The notes under the pieces were generated by a model, which saw only the letters and a list, made by a program, of their open reading frames with translations, searched no databases and was not told the origin of the DNA. A stretch of 45,411 nucleotides of DNA from a virus: positions 1-45,411 of the IMG/VR virus record IMGVR_UViG_3300020125_000098; one strand, written 5' to 3'. Each line of letters opens with the position of its first letter. Within the stretch, counting starts at the first letter, position 1. The position numbers and the translations under genes were made by a program. Below, one piece after another: positions 14,908 through 22,901 of the stretch.

Positions 14908-15132
14908 TTATCTCTCGCTTGGGTGGACTGTTCCGAATCCACCGTTCCAACTTAGTCCGCCTCCGGAAGAGGCTTTTTCCGCATCTTTAAGTTCAGCGAC
15001 TCGGTTCAAGTAACCAACAACTGCGTTGATCTGAACTCTTGACCACTCGCTAACTGGTTTACCAAATGGGATTGAATGAAAGTAAAGGGCCAACTCAATT
15101 TCGTTGGTTATGAATTGACCCTCGATGATTCC
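14908..15132 (-). CDS. Tail assembly chaperone, -1 frameshift extension (gpT-like)
   Basis: This frame is open from 15152 to 14908, has no ATG and no ribosome binding site, and continues the upstream chaperone gene one base back. It reads FITNEIELALYFHSIPFG after the slip, then KPVSEWSRVQINAVVGYLNR. Such frameshift extensions are known between tube and tape-measure genes in long-tailed phages (lambda gpG-GT). The likely slip site is GGGGGAA at 15135-15129 (minus strand), read G-GGG-GAA in frame 0. The fused product would be 194 aa. A TTG at 15093 could start it separately but has no Shine-Dalgarno. Confidence 0.72.
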   Translation of the reverse strand, partial: GIIEGQFITNEIELALYFHSIPFGKPVSEWSRVQINAVVGYLNRVAELKDAEKASSGGGLSWNGGFGTVHPSER

Positions 15133-15491
15133 CCCAATTCCTCCTCCGTAGCCTCAAAGCTTTTAGAATAAAGGTCGTGAAGGCGGTTAACATCGGCTCC
15201 AAGTTCAAGAACCTGTTTGGAGTGAGTGAAGAACCGTTCAGCGTTAGGTTGGTCGCTTTTCCTCACCACAAACATCAATTCTTGCACTACAGAGGCGATA
15301 TTCGAGGCGTTCATAACGTCCTGCTCGTCAGAACCGCCCTTACGCATTTCGATAGCCGTTTCGCTTGCCCTTGCGATACAAACGATAGCCTCGACGGGGT
15401 ACTTGAGCGGGTGAAGCCAAACCTTGACTTCACCTATGGTCGTCTCGACTGGCTTCGCAAACATCTTTTGAACAATCTTTTCGCTATCCAT
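15108..15491 (-). CDS. Tail assembly chaperone (gpG-like)
   Basis: The 127-aa protein is encoded between the tail tube and tape measure genes. It opens MDSEKIVQKMFAKPVETTIG and contains a helical body (about 35-110; VVQELMFVVRKSDQPNAERF). Proteins in this position bind the tape measure and are absent from the mature virion. The ATG has AAAGGAG seven bases upstream. The last ten codons carry the presumed slippery sequence that gives a longer -1 product. A long-range hairpin (15515-15600) lies immediately upstream of the ribosome binding site. Confidence 0.8.
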   Translation of the reverse strand: MDSEKIVQKMFAKPVETTIGEVKVWLHPLKYPVEAIVCIARASETAIEMRKGGSDEQDVMNASNIASVVQELMFVVRKSDQPNAERFFTHSKQVLELGADVNRLHDLYSKSFEATEEELGESSRVNS

Positions 15492-15514
15492 TTACTTCTC
15501 CTTTTGACAAAATT

Positions 15515-15600
15515 TAAAGGACCGTACCCAGGGTTTCGGATTCAGGGTTGAACTAGTCTGGTAGGAGTGAGTTACCACCTTACCCCAAACGGTCCTTTTA
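15515..15600 (-). terminator. Long-loop inverted repeat between tail tube and chaperone genes
   Basis: The arms TAAAGGACCGT (15515-15525) and ACGGTCCTTTTA (15589-15600) pair over 10-11 bp and enclose about 63 nt with a small internal hairpin. On the minus strand the 3' arm ends CCTTTAAATTTT, a weak U-tract, then the chaperone Shine-Dalgarno. It could act as an attenuating terminator that lowers chaperone and tape-measure expression relative to the tube protein, or as an mRNA-stabilising 3' structure. The loop is long for a classic terminator. Confidence 0.5.
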
Positions 15601-15612
15601 AGTTTTACGTCC

Positions 15613-16428
15613 TCAGTCCGGCCCACCCGAATAAGGAGCGTGAGTACCAACGGGAACGAATACATCCCAGTAATCGGTTGAGGCTGGAGCCCCGCCAAGG
15701 ATGAAAGACGTTCCGGTAATCGACCAAGGGCTAGTCCCGGCAGGAGGCATCACAACGCCGTTCTGTAGAACAACCGCATAGTTGATGGTTGAGGTCGAAC
15801 TGTTGTTCCCAGGAAGCGGAACGTTGATGGGTGAATAGTTCGTAACCACCACATTAGAACCAGAGAAGGTCTTACCGTAGGCCGTGGGGAAAGCCACGCT
15901 TGAAGCGTTGCCACGGATATAGTCAATGGCTCCGTTCATCACCTTGCGGTAAAGAGTGCCCATTCCCTTGAACGTGATTTTGGTGACGTTCTTCAAGTCT
16001 TGAGTTTCCGAAGAATCGCTCAAAAGAACCTGACTAACCACGAACCCTTGCATGATGTTCCCGGTGGACATATTCATCTGATTCCCAAAAATCGTGAACG
16101 AACATTTGTAAAGAAGTTCGGGCATCAGCATCATGCTCGCCTGCGCCGGGTCAATATCCATCAGGCAGTTGTAAAGATAAACGAGGTCGGTTTCGTAAAT
16201 GTCGAACGAAACTTCCACGTTCGTGTAATCCTGGAAGGTAATAACGTCGTTGGGAGTACCGAATTCCCCAACACCCTGAACGGTAAGTTTAGGGGTGATG
16301 GTCAGGTTCTGAACGATTGGAGCAGGAACGTACTGCGAGTTGACCGTGTTGTATTTGGTCCCTCGGCTCCTTCCAACGATGTAAACTAATTTGTTGATAC
16401 CTTTTGCGACACTTTGCGGGCTTGACAC
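15613..16428 (-). CDS. Major tail (tube) protein
   Basis: The 271-aa protein is beta-rich, with ITPKLTVQGVGEFGTPNDVI, an EVSFDIYETDLVYLYNCL strand pair and TKITFKGMGTLYRKVMNG, typical of siphovirus tube proteins. The C-terminal 70 residues (PLPGNNSSTSTINYAVV onward) look like an added Ig-like or adhesive domain. I chose the GTG at 16428, preceded by AAAGGAGACTATC. A longer TTG start at 16482 would overlap the previous gene and lacks a ribosome binding site. It precedes the chaperone pair and follows the tail-terminator candidate. Confidence 0.83.
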   Translation of the reverse strand: MSSPQSVAKGINKLVYIVGRSRGTKYNTVNSQYVPAPIVQNLTITPKLTVQGVGEFGTPNDVITFQDYTNVEVSFDIYETDLVYLYNCLMDIDPAQASMMLMPELLYKCSFTIFGNQMNMSTGNIMQGFVVSQVLLSDSSETQDLKNVTKITFKGMGTLYRKVMNGAIDYIRGNASSVAFPTAYGKTFSGSNVVVTNYSPINVPLPGNNSSTSTINYAVVLQNGVVMPPAGTSPWSITGTSFILGGAPASTDYWDVFVPVGTHAPYSGGPD

Positions 16429-16442
16429 GATAGTCTCCTTTT

Positions 16443-17051
16443 TTAGTCGTTGCCTGTCGGTAAAGTCGTATACCGATGCCAACGAATTCTTGCGTAAATC
16501 CTGTACCTCTTAACGTTTATCATTGCCGGGTCGTTCTCAATGAACGTCTCGGCCCATGACCCCGAATCTTCTTGCTGGAACCAAACATAAGACCCCGTTG
16601 GGGTGTCTGAATTGTTCCCGTCTACCAACTGAATCCCTGGATAAATCACCGCTCCACTTAAACCTTGTTGAGCCGAGTTCTCCAAATAATCCTTTAGAAC
16701 GTCCCTCATCCTTCTCACATTTTGATCGGCTGAACCATAAGCCGATGTTCCGTTAACAGCTTCTACGTTTTGGTCGTAACAATTAAACTCGACCTGTGTT
16801 TGTTCCTCGTACCCCTTATAACCATCTGCCGTCTGTCTACCCATAGCGAACGCCCCTAAAGAAGGTCCGCCTACGTCTTGAAGCGTGATAACCGGGAACT
16901 GCATCGTCTGGTTATAGCTCATTGGTGAAACCGTCAGAGCGTTAGGGTTTAGGTTTCCTCCCCATCCCGAAAACTGGTTCAGAGTGCCCTTGTAAAGCGA
17001 ATAAAGAGCGTTCTCTTTTCCTGTAAGCAGATAGGTAGGTGTGCTAGTCAT
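16443..17051 (-). CDS. Tail terminator / tail completion-like protein
   Basis: The 202-aa protein is encoded immediately before the tube gene, where siphophages place the tail terminator. It has a helix (QNVRRMRDVLKDYLENSA) followed by YPGIQLVDGNNSDTPTGSY and ends with KRYRIYARIRWHRY, the mixed alpha/beta layout expected of terminators. The ATG follows GAGGAGTAA. No diagnostic motif is present, so the call rests on synteny and overall pattern. Confidence 0.65.
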   Translation of the reverse strand: MTSTPTYLLTGKENALYSLYKGTLNQFSGWGGNLNPNALTVSPMSYNQTMQFPVITLQDVGGPSLGAFAMGRQTADGYKGYEEQTQVEFNCYDQNVEAVNGTSAYGSADQNVRRMRDVLKDYLENSAQQGLSGAVIYPGIQLVDGNNSDTPTGSYVWFQQEDSGSWAETFIENDPAMINVKRYRIYARIRWHRYTTLPTGND

Positions 17052-17058
17052 TTACTCC

Positions 17059-17628
17059 TCAAAAGTCCGTGTTGTTCGGAACGCCTAAGTCCTCAGGCAC
17101 TTCAATCGTTCCCGTATCCCCGTCCCGCATTATCTTTGTCAACCAAGCGTCACAGTTATCCATAATCCTTTGCATCTTGTCGGCGTAGAGTTTTCCGAAA
17201 AACGGTCCCGCCGCTTGTACGTCCCCATAAAGAGCGGGTTGTACTGAGTGCCCTCCGGTTACGTCAAAAATTCCAGCGTTAGAATCGTTGAGGTATCCGG
17301 CGTAATTGACCCCGTTCTCAACATAGAGCGATAAGTAACCCTCTTGATATCGACCCGAAGCTAACCCTTCAGTAAATGCGCCCGCTTCTTCATGCAAAGG
17401 GGCTTTAATTGAACGATTCCACGGAAACCCATTAGCCGCTAGGTAGGGTATCCACCCAGCCCTTAAACGGCCTGTATCAACACGAGTCCATCTAATGCAA
17501 AGTTCGAGGATGTAAAAACAGCAAGCTCGGTGCATCTTCTGGAGAGAATCCCCAAAGAATTTAGTGAACTCGTTGAACCGTTCAGCCGGATACTGAGGGG
17601 TTATTTTTATGTCCACTCGGATACTCAA
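17059..17628 (-). CDS. HK97 gp10-like head-tail / minor tail component
   Basis: The sequence RVDTGRLRAGW followed later by YVENGVNYAGYLN is the recognisable signature of the HK97-gp10-like family, small proteins of the head-tail junction. The protein is 189 aa from the TTG at 17628, which overlaps the upstream stop as TTGA with GGAG nine bases before. A GTG at 17643 would add five residues. It follows the head-closure candidate and precedes the terminator candidate, as is usual. Confidence 0.78.
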   Translation of the reverse strand: MSIRVDIKITPQYPAERFNEFTKFFGDSLQKMHRACCFYILELCIRWTRVDTGRLRAGWIPYLAANGFPWNRSIKAPLHEEAGAFTEGLASGRYQEGYLSLYVENGVNYAGYLNDSNAGIFDVTGGHSVQPALYGDVQAAGPFFGKLYADKMQRIMDNCDAWLTKIMRDGDTGTIEVPEDLGVPNNTDF

Positions 17629-18032
17629 GACGCTTTTCTCCACACGCTTTGATATTCAACAACTCCACCACCACCCGGAACAGGATAGGGTGTCCCTGCC
17701 TGACTGTATTGAACCCCATCAAAAATCATGCTGTCCACTTGTTGCCCCGTCTTGCTTCCTGCTCCGAAAATCGGGATACGGGTTTTGATCTGTAAGTCCC
17801 CGACCTCATAAATCCCGCCTTGTGTCAGAACGTCTTTTCCGGTCATCACTCGAACCTGTCCCGCTACCTCGATAAAATAAAAGGTCTTGGTTGGGGCAAC
17901 ACCCAACGAAGGGTTCCCGGCACTTTGAGAAACGTAACGCTTTAGAACAAACCTTCTTCCCATCCCTCTATCGGTCTCGGTAGAGAGGTCGGAAAAAGAT
18001 TGAGCGTCATTACCAGTAAATTGGTCGTTCAT
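17625..18032 (-). CDS. Head-closure / stopper-like protein
   Basis: The 135-aa, beta-rich protein includes RFVLKRYVSQSAGNPS, TFYFIEVAGQVRVMTGKDVL and a Pro/Gly-rich tail (GTPYPVPGGGGVVEYQS). Size and position between adaptor and gp10-like genes match head-closure proteins that seal the portal. The ATG overlaps the upstream stop by four bases. The function is assigned from gene order; no family signature is certain. Confidence 0.7.
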   Translation of the reverse strand: MNDQFTGNDAQSFSDLSTETDRGMGRRFVLKRYVSQSAGNPSLGVAPTKTFYFIEVAGQVRVMTGKDVLTQGGIYEVGDLQIKTRIPIFGAGSKTGQQVDSMIFDGVQYSQAGTPYPVPGGGGVVEYQSVWRKAS

Positions 18033-18760
18033 CGGAACCCGCCAAAATATTGAGCCCTGTTAAAGCTGTTTAAGTTGCGTTGTCCACCCTGCCCCGAAAG
18101 AACGCTAGAGGCCACGGTAGACTTGCCCTGTCTAGGTCCATAAATCATCTTCCGTTCATCTTCCGCAAAAGCCAGGTACTTATCCGACAACTCAAGATAG
18201 CGTTGGGCAATAGAACCCTTCCCCAGGTTCTTTCCTTCCGCCGAGGCGTTGACCATTTGAGCGTAGCGGTTAGAGAGGGAGTAATACCCCATTGCCGTAG
18301 CGAATAAACAGACAACGTTGAACTGTGCGGACGACAACCCCTGATAAGAGGTCGTAGCGTTCGCCCCTGTCATCGGAGCGGTGCTTTCGACCTGACCTAG
18401 CCCAAAGTTCACGAACTCGTCTATTTCTGCATCAGTGAAGTGCTGGAAGTAATAAAGAGCCTGAACGTAAGTCGGTACGCTTGTCGAAAGTTGTGGAGCG
18501 GACGAAGTGGTTAGAATCCCGTTTACGGTATCAACCGACGAAACCCAACCCTTACTGAATCCCGTTTGGTTAACATCCAAAGCAGGAAGCGCAGAGGTGG
18601 TTTGAACGTTAGTTCTTGAAAGAGTGAAGACGGTACGAGACCCATTCCCGCCAACTACCTGAATGGTCAAATCTTCAACCATCCGATTGTTATTGGTCGT
18701 TCCTGTGTCCTGAAGAAACTCTCTTACTTGAGCTTCATACTGGGCCTGTGAATAACTCAT
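18029..18760 (-). CDS. Head-tail adaptor (connector) protein
   Basis: The 243-aa protein has an N-terminal helix (YSQAQYEAQVREFLQDTGT), a beta-rich insert (45-110), then helices (FTDAEIDEFVNFGLGQVE, FNVVCLFATAMGYYSLSNRY, IAQRYLELSDKYLAFAEDER) typical of gp6/gp15-type adaptors that dock on the portal. The beta insert is larger than in minimal adaptors. It is the first connector gene after the capsid genes. Confidence 0.75.
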   Translation of the reverse strand: MSYSQAQYEAQVREFLQDTGTTNNNRMVEDLTIQVVGGNGSRTVFTLSRTNVQTTSALPALDVNQTGFSKGWVSSVDTVNGILTTSSAPQLSTSVPTYVQALYYFQHFTDAEIDEFVNFGLGQVESTAPMTGANATTSYQGLSSAQFNVVCLFATAMGYYSLSNRYAQMVNASAEGKNLGKGSIAQRYLELSDKYLAFAEDERKMIYGPRQGKSTVASSVLSGQGGQRNLNSFNRAQYFGGFR

Positions 18761-18766
18761 TTGGTA

Positions 18767-19150
18767 TCACGGCATTTCGTCGTAAGAGACGCTATAGGTG
18801 ATTGTCCCCGAAGCGATATTCTTAATGTAATATCTCGCTCCAAGAGGATAACCCAGGGTATTGTTCGCAACCGTGAGCAACCCAGGGTAGATGACCAATG
18901 GGGTCACCGGGCCAACGGCAGAGGTGGCGGCTGTGGAGAGGATAGGGTAATCATTATTGAACCTATCCCGGAACATGATACTGGTTGTGACCGTACCACC
19001 TCCCGCCGTGTTCACAAAAGGGTAAACAATCAGCCCACGGCTACCAACATTGGGCTGTACGTCAGGTTGAACGTAAGAAGAGGTGGCGTTCTTAACAACA
19101 ATTGCGCCACCAACCGTTGTGAAATCTGACCCGCCAGTAAATCCGCTCAT
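18767..19150 (-). CDS. Hypothetical structural protein, 127 aa
   Basis: The ATG at 19150 overlaps the preceding TGA as ATGA; a GTG two codons earlier is possible. The protein is hydrophobic, Gly/Thr/Val-rich and beta-like (GGSDFTTVGGAIVVKNATSS, SRGLIVYPFVNTAGGGTVTT), as in minor capsid or decoration proteins. No family is recognised. Its place between the capsid and connector genes supports a virion role. Confidence 0.72.
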   Translation of the reverse strand: MSGFTGGSDFTTVGGAIVVKNATSSYVQPDVQPNVGSRGLIVYPFVNTAGGGTVTTSIMFRDRFNNDYPILSTAATSAVGPVTPLVIYPGLLTVANNTLGYPLGARYYIKNIASGTITYSVSYDEMP

Positions 19151-19782
19151 TGCCACGTCCCGTAAATCTCAGATTCAAGGTCCCTAGCCGGATTCACCGG
19201 CCCAAACGAAAACTCGGGCTCCTTGTCCAACTTCTTGAAACGCTCGAAGAAAATGTTCTTCGGGTCATCCATGTTAAAAGTAAACTCTTCGCCTTCGACA
19301 ATGTAGAAGTAACGGTAATTAGAAGACTCGCAAACGAACTTCTTAGCCAGGATTCTTTCCTCGGTCCAGAACTTGTCGTTCGGGATTTTGTCAAAGATAA
19401 CCTGGATGTTCTCGGTCTCTCGTTCGCCCAAAGCCAGAAACCCCAATGAAGCTTCCCTAGGGCCTTCAAGGGCCGGGTAATAAACCCGACTACAAACAAT
19501 TAATGAGCCATTGTCCAACCTAGGCCAGCGAGTGTCGGTGAAGTCCGACTTGTAAAGTGGGTCGCCCTTCAAACCAAGGACAGTCTTTAAGAGAGTTGTA
19601 AAAACATCGCCCTCTTTGACCTTCTTTAGTTCCTTGACCAACTCTTTACCGTCTTGAGCTTCGGCCTTCTCTTGCTCTAGTTGCTCATTAAAGCCTTGGG
19701 TGGCTTCGACGTTTTGAAGATTTTCACCTTCAACAATCGAAGCCGTTGTCCCCTTGACTTGTCTACTCTGTTTCTTTCTCAT
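19147..19782 (-). CDS. Hypothetical head-region protein, 211 aa
   Basis: An ATG at 19782 lies six bases after AGGAG; a GTG at 19785 is the alternative. The first 60 residues are charged and helical (EQLEQEKAEAQDGKELVKEL). The remainder is globular with aromatic strands (YRYFYIVEGEEFTFNMDD, NIFFERFKKLDKEPEFSFG). No family is recognised. It directly follows the major capsid gene, so it may be a head accessory or completion protein. Confidence 0.72.
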   Translation of the reverse strand: MRKKQSRQVKGTTASIVEGENLQNVEATQGFNEQLEQEKAEAQDGKELVKELKKVKEGDVFTTLLKTVLGLKGDPLYKSDFTDTRWPRLDNGSLIVCSRVYYPALEGPREASLGFLALGERETENIQVIFDKIPNDKFWTEERILAKKFVCESSNYRYFYIVEGEEFTFNMDDPKNIFFERFKKLDKEPEFSFGPVNPARDLESEIYGTWQ

Positions 19783-19801
19783 CACTCACTCCTTTTGGCT
19801 A

Positions 19802-21019
19802 TTAGTTACCATCGTTCCCTTGGAAGGTGAATCGAGACGCACCGGGATACATGAACATCTGACCCCGTTTGCTAACACGCCAGCGAGCCAACATACGATT
19901 GAAGGAAGTCCCGGAATTGGGAGCCTCTTGAACCGTCATCAGGCCGGTACGTTCCTGCCAAACCACGGGTTTCTTGGACTCCATTAAGAACCAAGCCCCG
20001 CCGTTATTGCCGCTGGAAGTCAGGTAACGACATTCGTACTTCTGATACATCCCTTGAATCGGGTTGATAGCGAACACCTGTCCAGTCGGCGCACCGTAAG
20101 CAGTGTTAGCCTGAATGGGCGAGGGGAAGTTCGGGGACTTCAAGATAATGTCCACGATTTGCTCGTCGTCTGGGTGATAAACAACCGAGTTCGGGTTCAC
20201 GAGAACCAACTGACCATCCGGCTGTTTGATTTTCTTCAAGACCTGCTTAGCGGTTTTCAGCGTACCAACGCTGATAGCGCCGAAAGAAGCAGGGCGGTTT
20301 TGGCGATTACCCGAAGACTTGTACACGCCCGTAGTTCCGTCAGGGTCAGTATAGGTCAACGGAGTAAAGGTCAAAGAAGCCTGGGTCAAGGCAGTATCAG
20401 AAAGAACGGCGGCAAACGCCAATTCCTCGTAGATACCCATGTTGACGCCAACCTCTTCGACTTTCATCTGAAGCTCGCCGGTTTGGTCATCATCCAAAGC
20501 TTCTTGCTGATAGGAGATGATTTTCCCGAACTTCACGTTCTCGATAAGAGCCCCGTAACCTTGAACGCTGGTTTCGCTGAACTCTTCACCAATCCCGGTC
20601 TGGTTAGGCAACCCAGGACGGAAGGTGCCAGCATAGGGCTGGACGAAAGCGGTGGAACTTGCGGTCCGGCGAAGTTGATCCCCAACCATCGGGACGGTCA
20701 ACCAAGCTTTAGCCAGCAAGTCCTGAACGCCCAAACGCATAAGGGTATTAAAGGCGGTCAGAGCGTTAGTTTCACGCAATTCACCTTTCCGTTCTGCTTC
20801 GAACAAACCCTCACGGATTTCCCCGAACCTCTCAGGTTCAAACATCGACTCGGCCAAATCGACGGCCTTCTTCTCGCCAAACAGCTTGACGAGAAGTTGG
20901 TTATCCCGAGCGATAGTCCGAATATCGGTGTCTTTATCGTAAGTCTTCTTCACCGATTCCTTGAGAGCCTTAGCCCGGCTCTCCACATCTTTGTACGTCT
21001 CACGAAGATTCGTAACCAT
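19802..21019 (-). CDS. Major capsid protein
   Basis: The 405-aa protein has the HK97-fold layout: a helical N-terminal arm rich in Lys and Glu (1-95), then a core with LRLGVQDLLAKAWLTVPMVG, GKIISYQQEALDDDQTGELQ and the P-domain-like segment (VEEVGVNMGIYEELAFAAVL). It also has LVLVNPNSVVYHPDDEQIVD with the HPDD motif typical of capsid A-domains, and a C-terminal strand (GAWFLMESKKPVVWQE). The N-terminal arm might be removed by the phage protease, but no cleavage site can be pinpointed. It is preceded by the decoration and protease/scaffold genes. Confidence 0.92.
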   Translation of the reverse strand: MVTNLRETYKDVESRAKALKESVKKTYDKDTDIRTIARDNQLLVKLFGEKKAVDLAESMFEPERFGEIREGLFEAERKGELRETNALTAFNTLMRLGVQDLLAKAWLTVPMVGDQLRRTASSTAFVQPYAGTFRPGLPNQTGIGEEFSETSVQGYGALIENVKFGKIISYQQEALDDDQTGELQMKVEEVGVNMGIYEELAFAAVLSDTALTQASLTFTPLTYTDPDGTTGVYKSSGNRQNRPASFGAISVGTLKTAKQVLKKIKQPDGQLVLVNPNSVVYHPDDEQIVDIILKSPNFPSPIQANTAYGAPTGQVFAINPIQGMYQKYECRYLTSSGNNGGAWFLMESKKPVVWQERTGLMTVQEAPNSGTSFNRMLARWRVSKRGQMFMYPGASRFTFQGNDGN

Positions 21020-21032
21020 TTATTTTTTCTCC

Positions 21033-21521
21033 TTAGGTGGCGCTGGCGGGCCAGACGGTTTTCAACATGATTTGAATTTGGTTAGAGCCGGTTCCGACAA
21101 GACCCACGTTCACAGCTAGAGGGTCATCATTCACATAACCAATCGAATTGGAATTCGAAGAGGTCTTGGTGATGGTCTGAGCATTGGTATTAAAATAAAC
21201 CTGTTGCCCAGGGTAATAAGTTTCGCCGGAAGTTGTGTACGGATACCAAATACCTTCACGCTGAACCATCATCCCAACATTTGGTTTAGGGTCATTTGCA
21301 TAAACCCCATAGTTGGTCGGGTCGTAAGTGTCTTGGCAGATACCCGCAAACGTCAAAGCGTGAGAATCGGAATCGAGCGCTTTAATGTCGTAAGTACTTC
21401 CAAAGACGTTGGTATCAACATAGACAGCATCACCGGAATGAATGACGTTCCCGGCGACGTTCGGATACTGAGCAAAAGCCCGCTCAGTTTTAACCATAAT
21501 ATTTTGAGGCGTAGTAGCCAT
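21033..21521 (-). CDS. Head decoration protein (DUF2190-like)
   Basis: The 162-aa, beta-rich protein is encoded between scaffold and capsid. Motifs such as VIHSGDAVYVDTNVFGS, MMVQREGIWYPYTTSGETYY, PGQQVYFNTNAQTITKTSS and SIGYVNDDPLAVNVGLVG follow the pattern of DUF2190/gpD-like capsid-stabilising proteins. Decoration proteins bind the expanded shell. Gene order (protease-scaffold, decoration, capsid) supports the call. Confidence 0.8.
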   Translation of the reverse strand: MATTPQNIMVKTERAFAQYPNVAGNVIHSGDAVYVDTNVFGSTYDIKALDSDSHALTFAGICQDTYDPTNYGVYANDPKPNVGMMVQREGIWYPYTTSGETYYPGQQVYFNTNAQTITKTSSNSNSIGYVNDDPLAVNVGLVGTGSNQIQIMLKTVWPASAT

Positions 21522-21531
21522 TTAATCCCCC

Positions 21532-22143
21532 TTACTTTTCATCGAGGAATCCGGCAAGCACCGGACCGCTCGAATTATGTTTACTGGTTCCACGATTCAA
21601 AGCAGGAGCGCCCGATTCCCGGAGGTTGAAGTATTCGACCTTCTCGCTCTCGGATTCGATAATCGCCTCGATTTGCTTAATGGACTTTCCTTCAGCCTGC
21701 GCCCTGACCGACTTTTGGAACGGCTCGGGCAACTCAGACTCTTTCAACATCTTCTCTAGCTTCAATTCGAAGTTTTCCTTGCGAAGAGCTTCCATCTTAG
21801 CCTCTTTCTTCGCTTCGCTTTCTTTCTCGTCCTCATCATCTTCCGACTCTTTTTCGTCTTCGTCCTCGGCCTCTTTACCCTTCTTGGCTTCTTTTTCTTT
21901 CTTGGCCTCGGCTTCTTTCTTCATGTCCTCGTCTTCATCTTCAGACTCGGTTTTCCCTTCGTCGCCATCCGGTTCGCCGTCACCGTCTTTGGGCGCATAT
22001 TGGGAAGCATGGTCCATCAGGATTTTCTTGGTAGCATCGTCCCCGGCTTGAGCGGCCAGCCCAGTCAAAGCGGCATGAGCGGCACCACGAGCCGCCTTGT
22101 TAGCCTCTTCGAGAATCTTTTGCTCAGACTTTTTCTTTTTCAT
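21532..22143 (-). CDS. Nested scaffold protein (internal in-frame start)
   Basis: Inside the protease-scaffold gene, codon 249 is an ATG at 22143 preceded by GAGGGAGAAACG, a strong Shine-Dalgarno at ideal spacing that the coding sequence does not require. Translation would yield a 203-aa protein beginning MKKKKSEQKILEEANKAA, followed by the acidic/Lys-rich scaffold and the C-terminal helix. The arrangement matches lambda C/Nu3, where the scaffold is produced from an internal start at higher level than the protease. Independent expression is inferred. Confidence 0.72.
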   Translation of the reverse strand: MKKKKSEQKILEEANKAARGAAHAALTGLAAQAGDDATKKILMDHASQYAPKDGDGEPDGDEGKTESEDEDEDMKKEAEAKKEKEAKKGKEAEDEDEKESEDDEDEKESEAKKEAKMEALRKENFELKLEKMLKESELPEPFQKSVRAQAEGKSIKQIEAIIESESEKVEYFNLRESGAPALNRGTSKHNSSGPVLAGFLDEK

Positions 22144-22887
22144 CGTTTCTCCCTCTTGGCTCGTGCCCAACACGGTCAGCAAATTGTCGGACATTCGGCG
22201 CAATTCTTTTTGAAGCGGAAATTCACCTGCGGCTTGAATCTTGTCTCTCAACTCTTTGACAATCCCACAAGCTTGCGTCATTTTGTCGGCGTCCGTTTCC
22301 CGCTTCTTCCTGAACGCTTCCAATTTCTTCTCGAACCTTCCACCCCTAGCGGCCTTGGTTACTGCGTCAACGCTTTCGGCTTCGGTAATCCGATCTACTT
22401 GGTTCCATTCCTCGCCGTTCAAATCGACCGGAGAGGATTCCCCGTTGGCGTTGATTGAAAGCCCCGCATAATCCTCGCCCACATTCTCAAGCGAGTAGTC
22501 CAAACAATCTTGGATGAACGCCTCTAAAAACTCGCCCGTTTCCGTCTTGCTAATTGTGAGCGTAGCTTTTAAAGCCACTCCATCCGCATGAACATTTGTG
22601 AACCAACCCGCCCTGTCCTGCACCCTGCGTTCTGGTTGGATTTGGTCGTCCAACGTTGAAGGGTGATTCAAGAAACAGGGTTTACCCTGGAACGCCTCTC
22701 GTGTAACCGGGTCGTTAATGCAAGCCTGGGAGTAATAGTGTCGGTCCCGAGGATTGCCTTTCCCTTCCGTGAGGATTACGACCTCATAGCGGGAACGCCC
22801 GTTTGCATCTTTGCCTAGGCTCTTTGCTTCTCTAAGTGCGCTGTGGGTACTGTTACACTCAATGAGTTTCTTGGTCTTAGTGAGCAT
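21532..22887 (-). CDS. Prohead protease with fused scaffold domain
   Basis: The 451-aa polypeptide has an N-terminal prohead protease-like domain (about 1-180) with a His in CFLNHPSTLD (His75) and a Ser in DYAGLSINANGE (Ser144), the spacing of HK97/herpes-type serine proteases. A charged helical region follows (about 180-245), then a scaffold-like section of long Lys/Glu/Asp runs (about 290-375) ending in a helical capsid-binding-like tail. An in-frame ATG at 22143 has its own ribosome binding site, so the scaffold can also be made alone. The ATG at 22887 lies 14 nt past a terminator U-tract, with only GGGGAC as Shine-Dalgarno. Confidence 0.88.
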   Translation of the reverse strand: MLTKTKKLIECNSTHSALREAKSLGKDANGRSRYEVVILTEGKGNPRDRHYYSQACINDPVTREAFQGKPCFLNHPSTLDDQIQPERRVQDRAGWFTNVHADGVALKATLTISKTETGEFLEAFIQDCLDYSLENVGEDYAGLSINANGESSPVDLNGEEWNQVDRITEAESVDAVTKAARGGRFEKKLEAFRKKRETDADKMTQACGIVKELRDKIQAAGEFPLQKELRRMSDNLLTVLGTSQEGETMKKKKSEQKILEEANKAARGAAHAALTGLAAQAGDDATKKILMDHASQYAPKDGDGEPDGDEGKTESEDEDEDMKKEAEAKKEKEAKKGKEAEDEDEKESEDDEDEKESEAKKEAKMEALRKENFELKLEKMLKESELPEPFQKSVRAQAEGKSIKQIEAIIESESEKVEYFNLRESGAPALNRGTSKHNSSGPVLAGFLDEK

Positions 22888-22901
22888 TTGTCCCCGAAAA
22901 T

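Noticed and set aside
16429-16482. Extended TTG start of the tail tube protein
   Set aside because: It overlaps the upstream gene and lacks a ribosome binding site, whereas GTG at 16428 has AAAGGAG at correct spacing.
20054-21070. Long plus-strand open frame opposite the major capsid gene
   Set aside because: It mirrors the capsid coding sequence and lacks domain features; no plus-strand gene is supported anywhere in the window.
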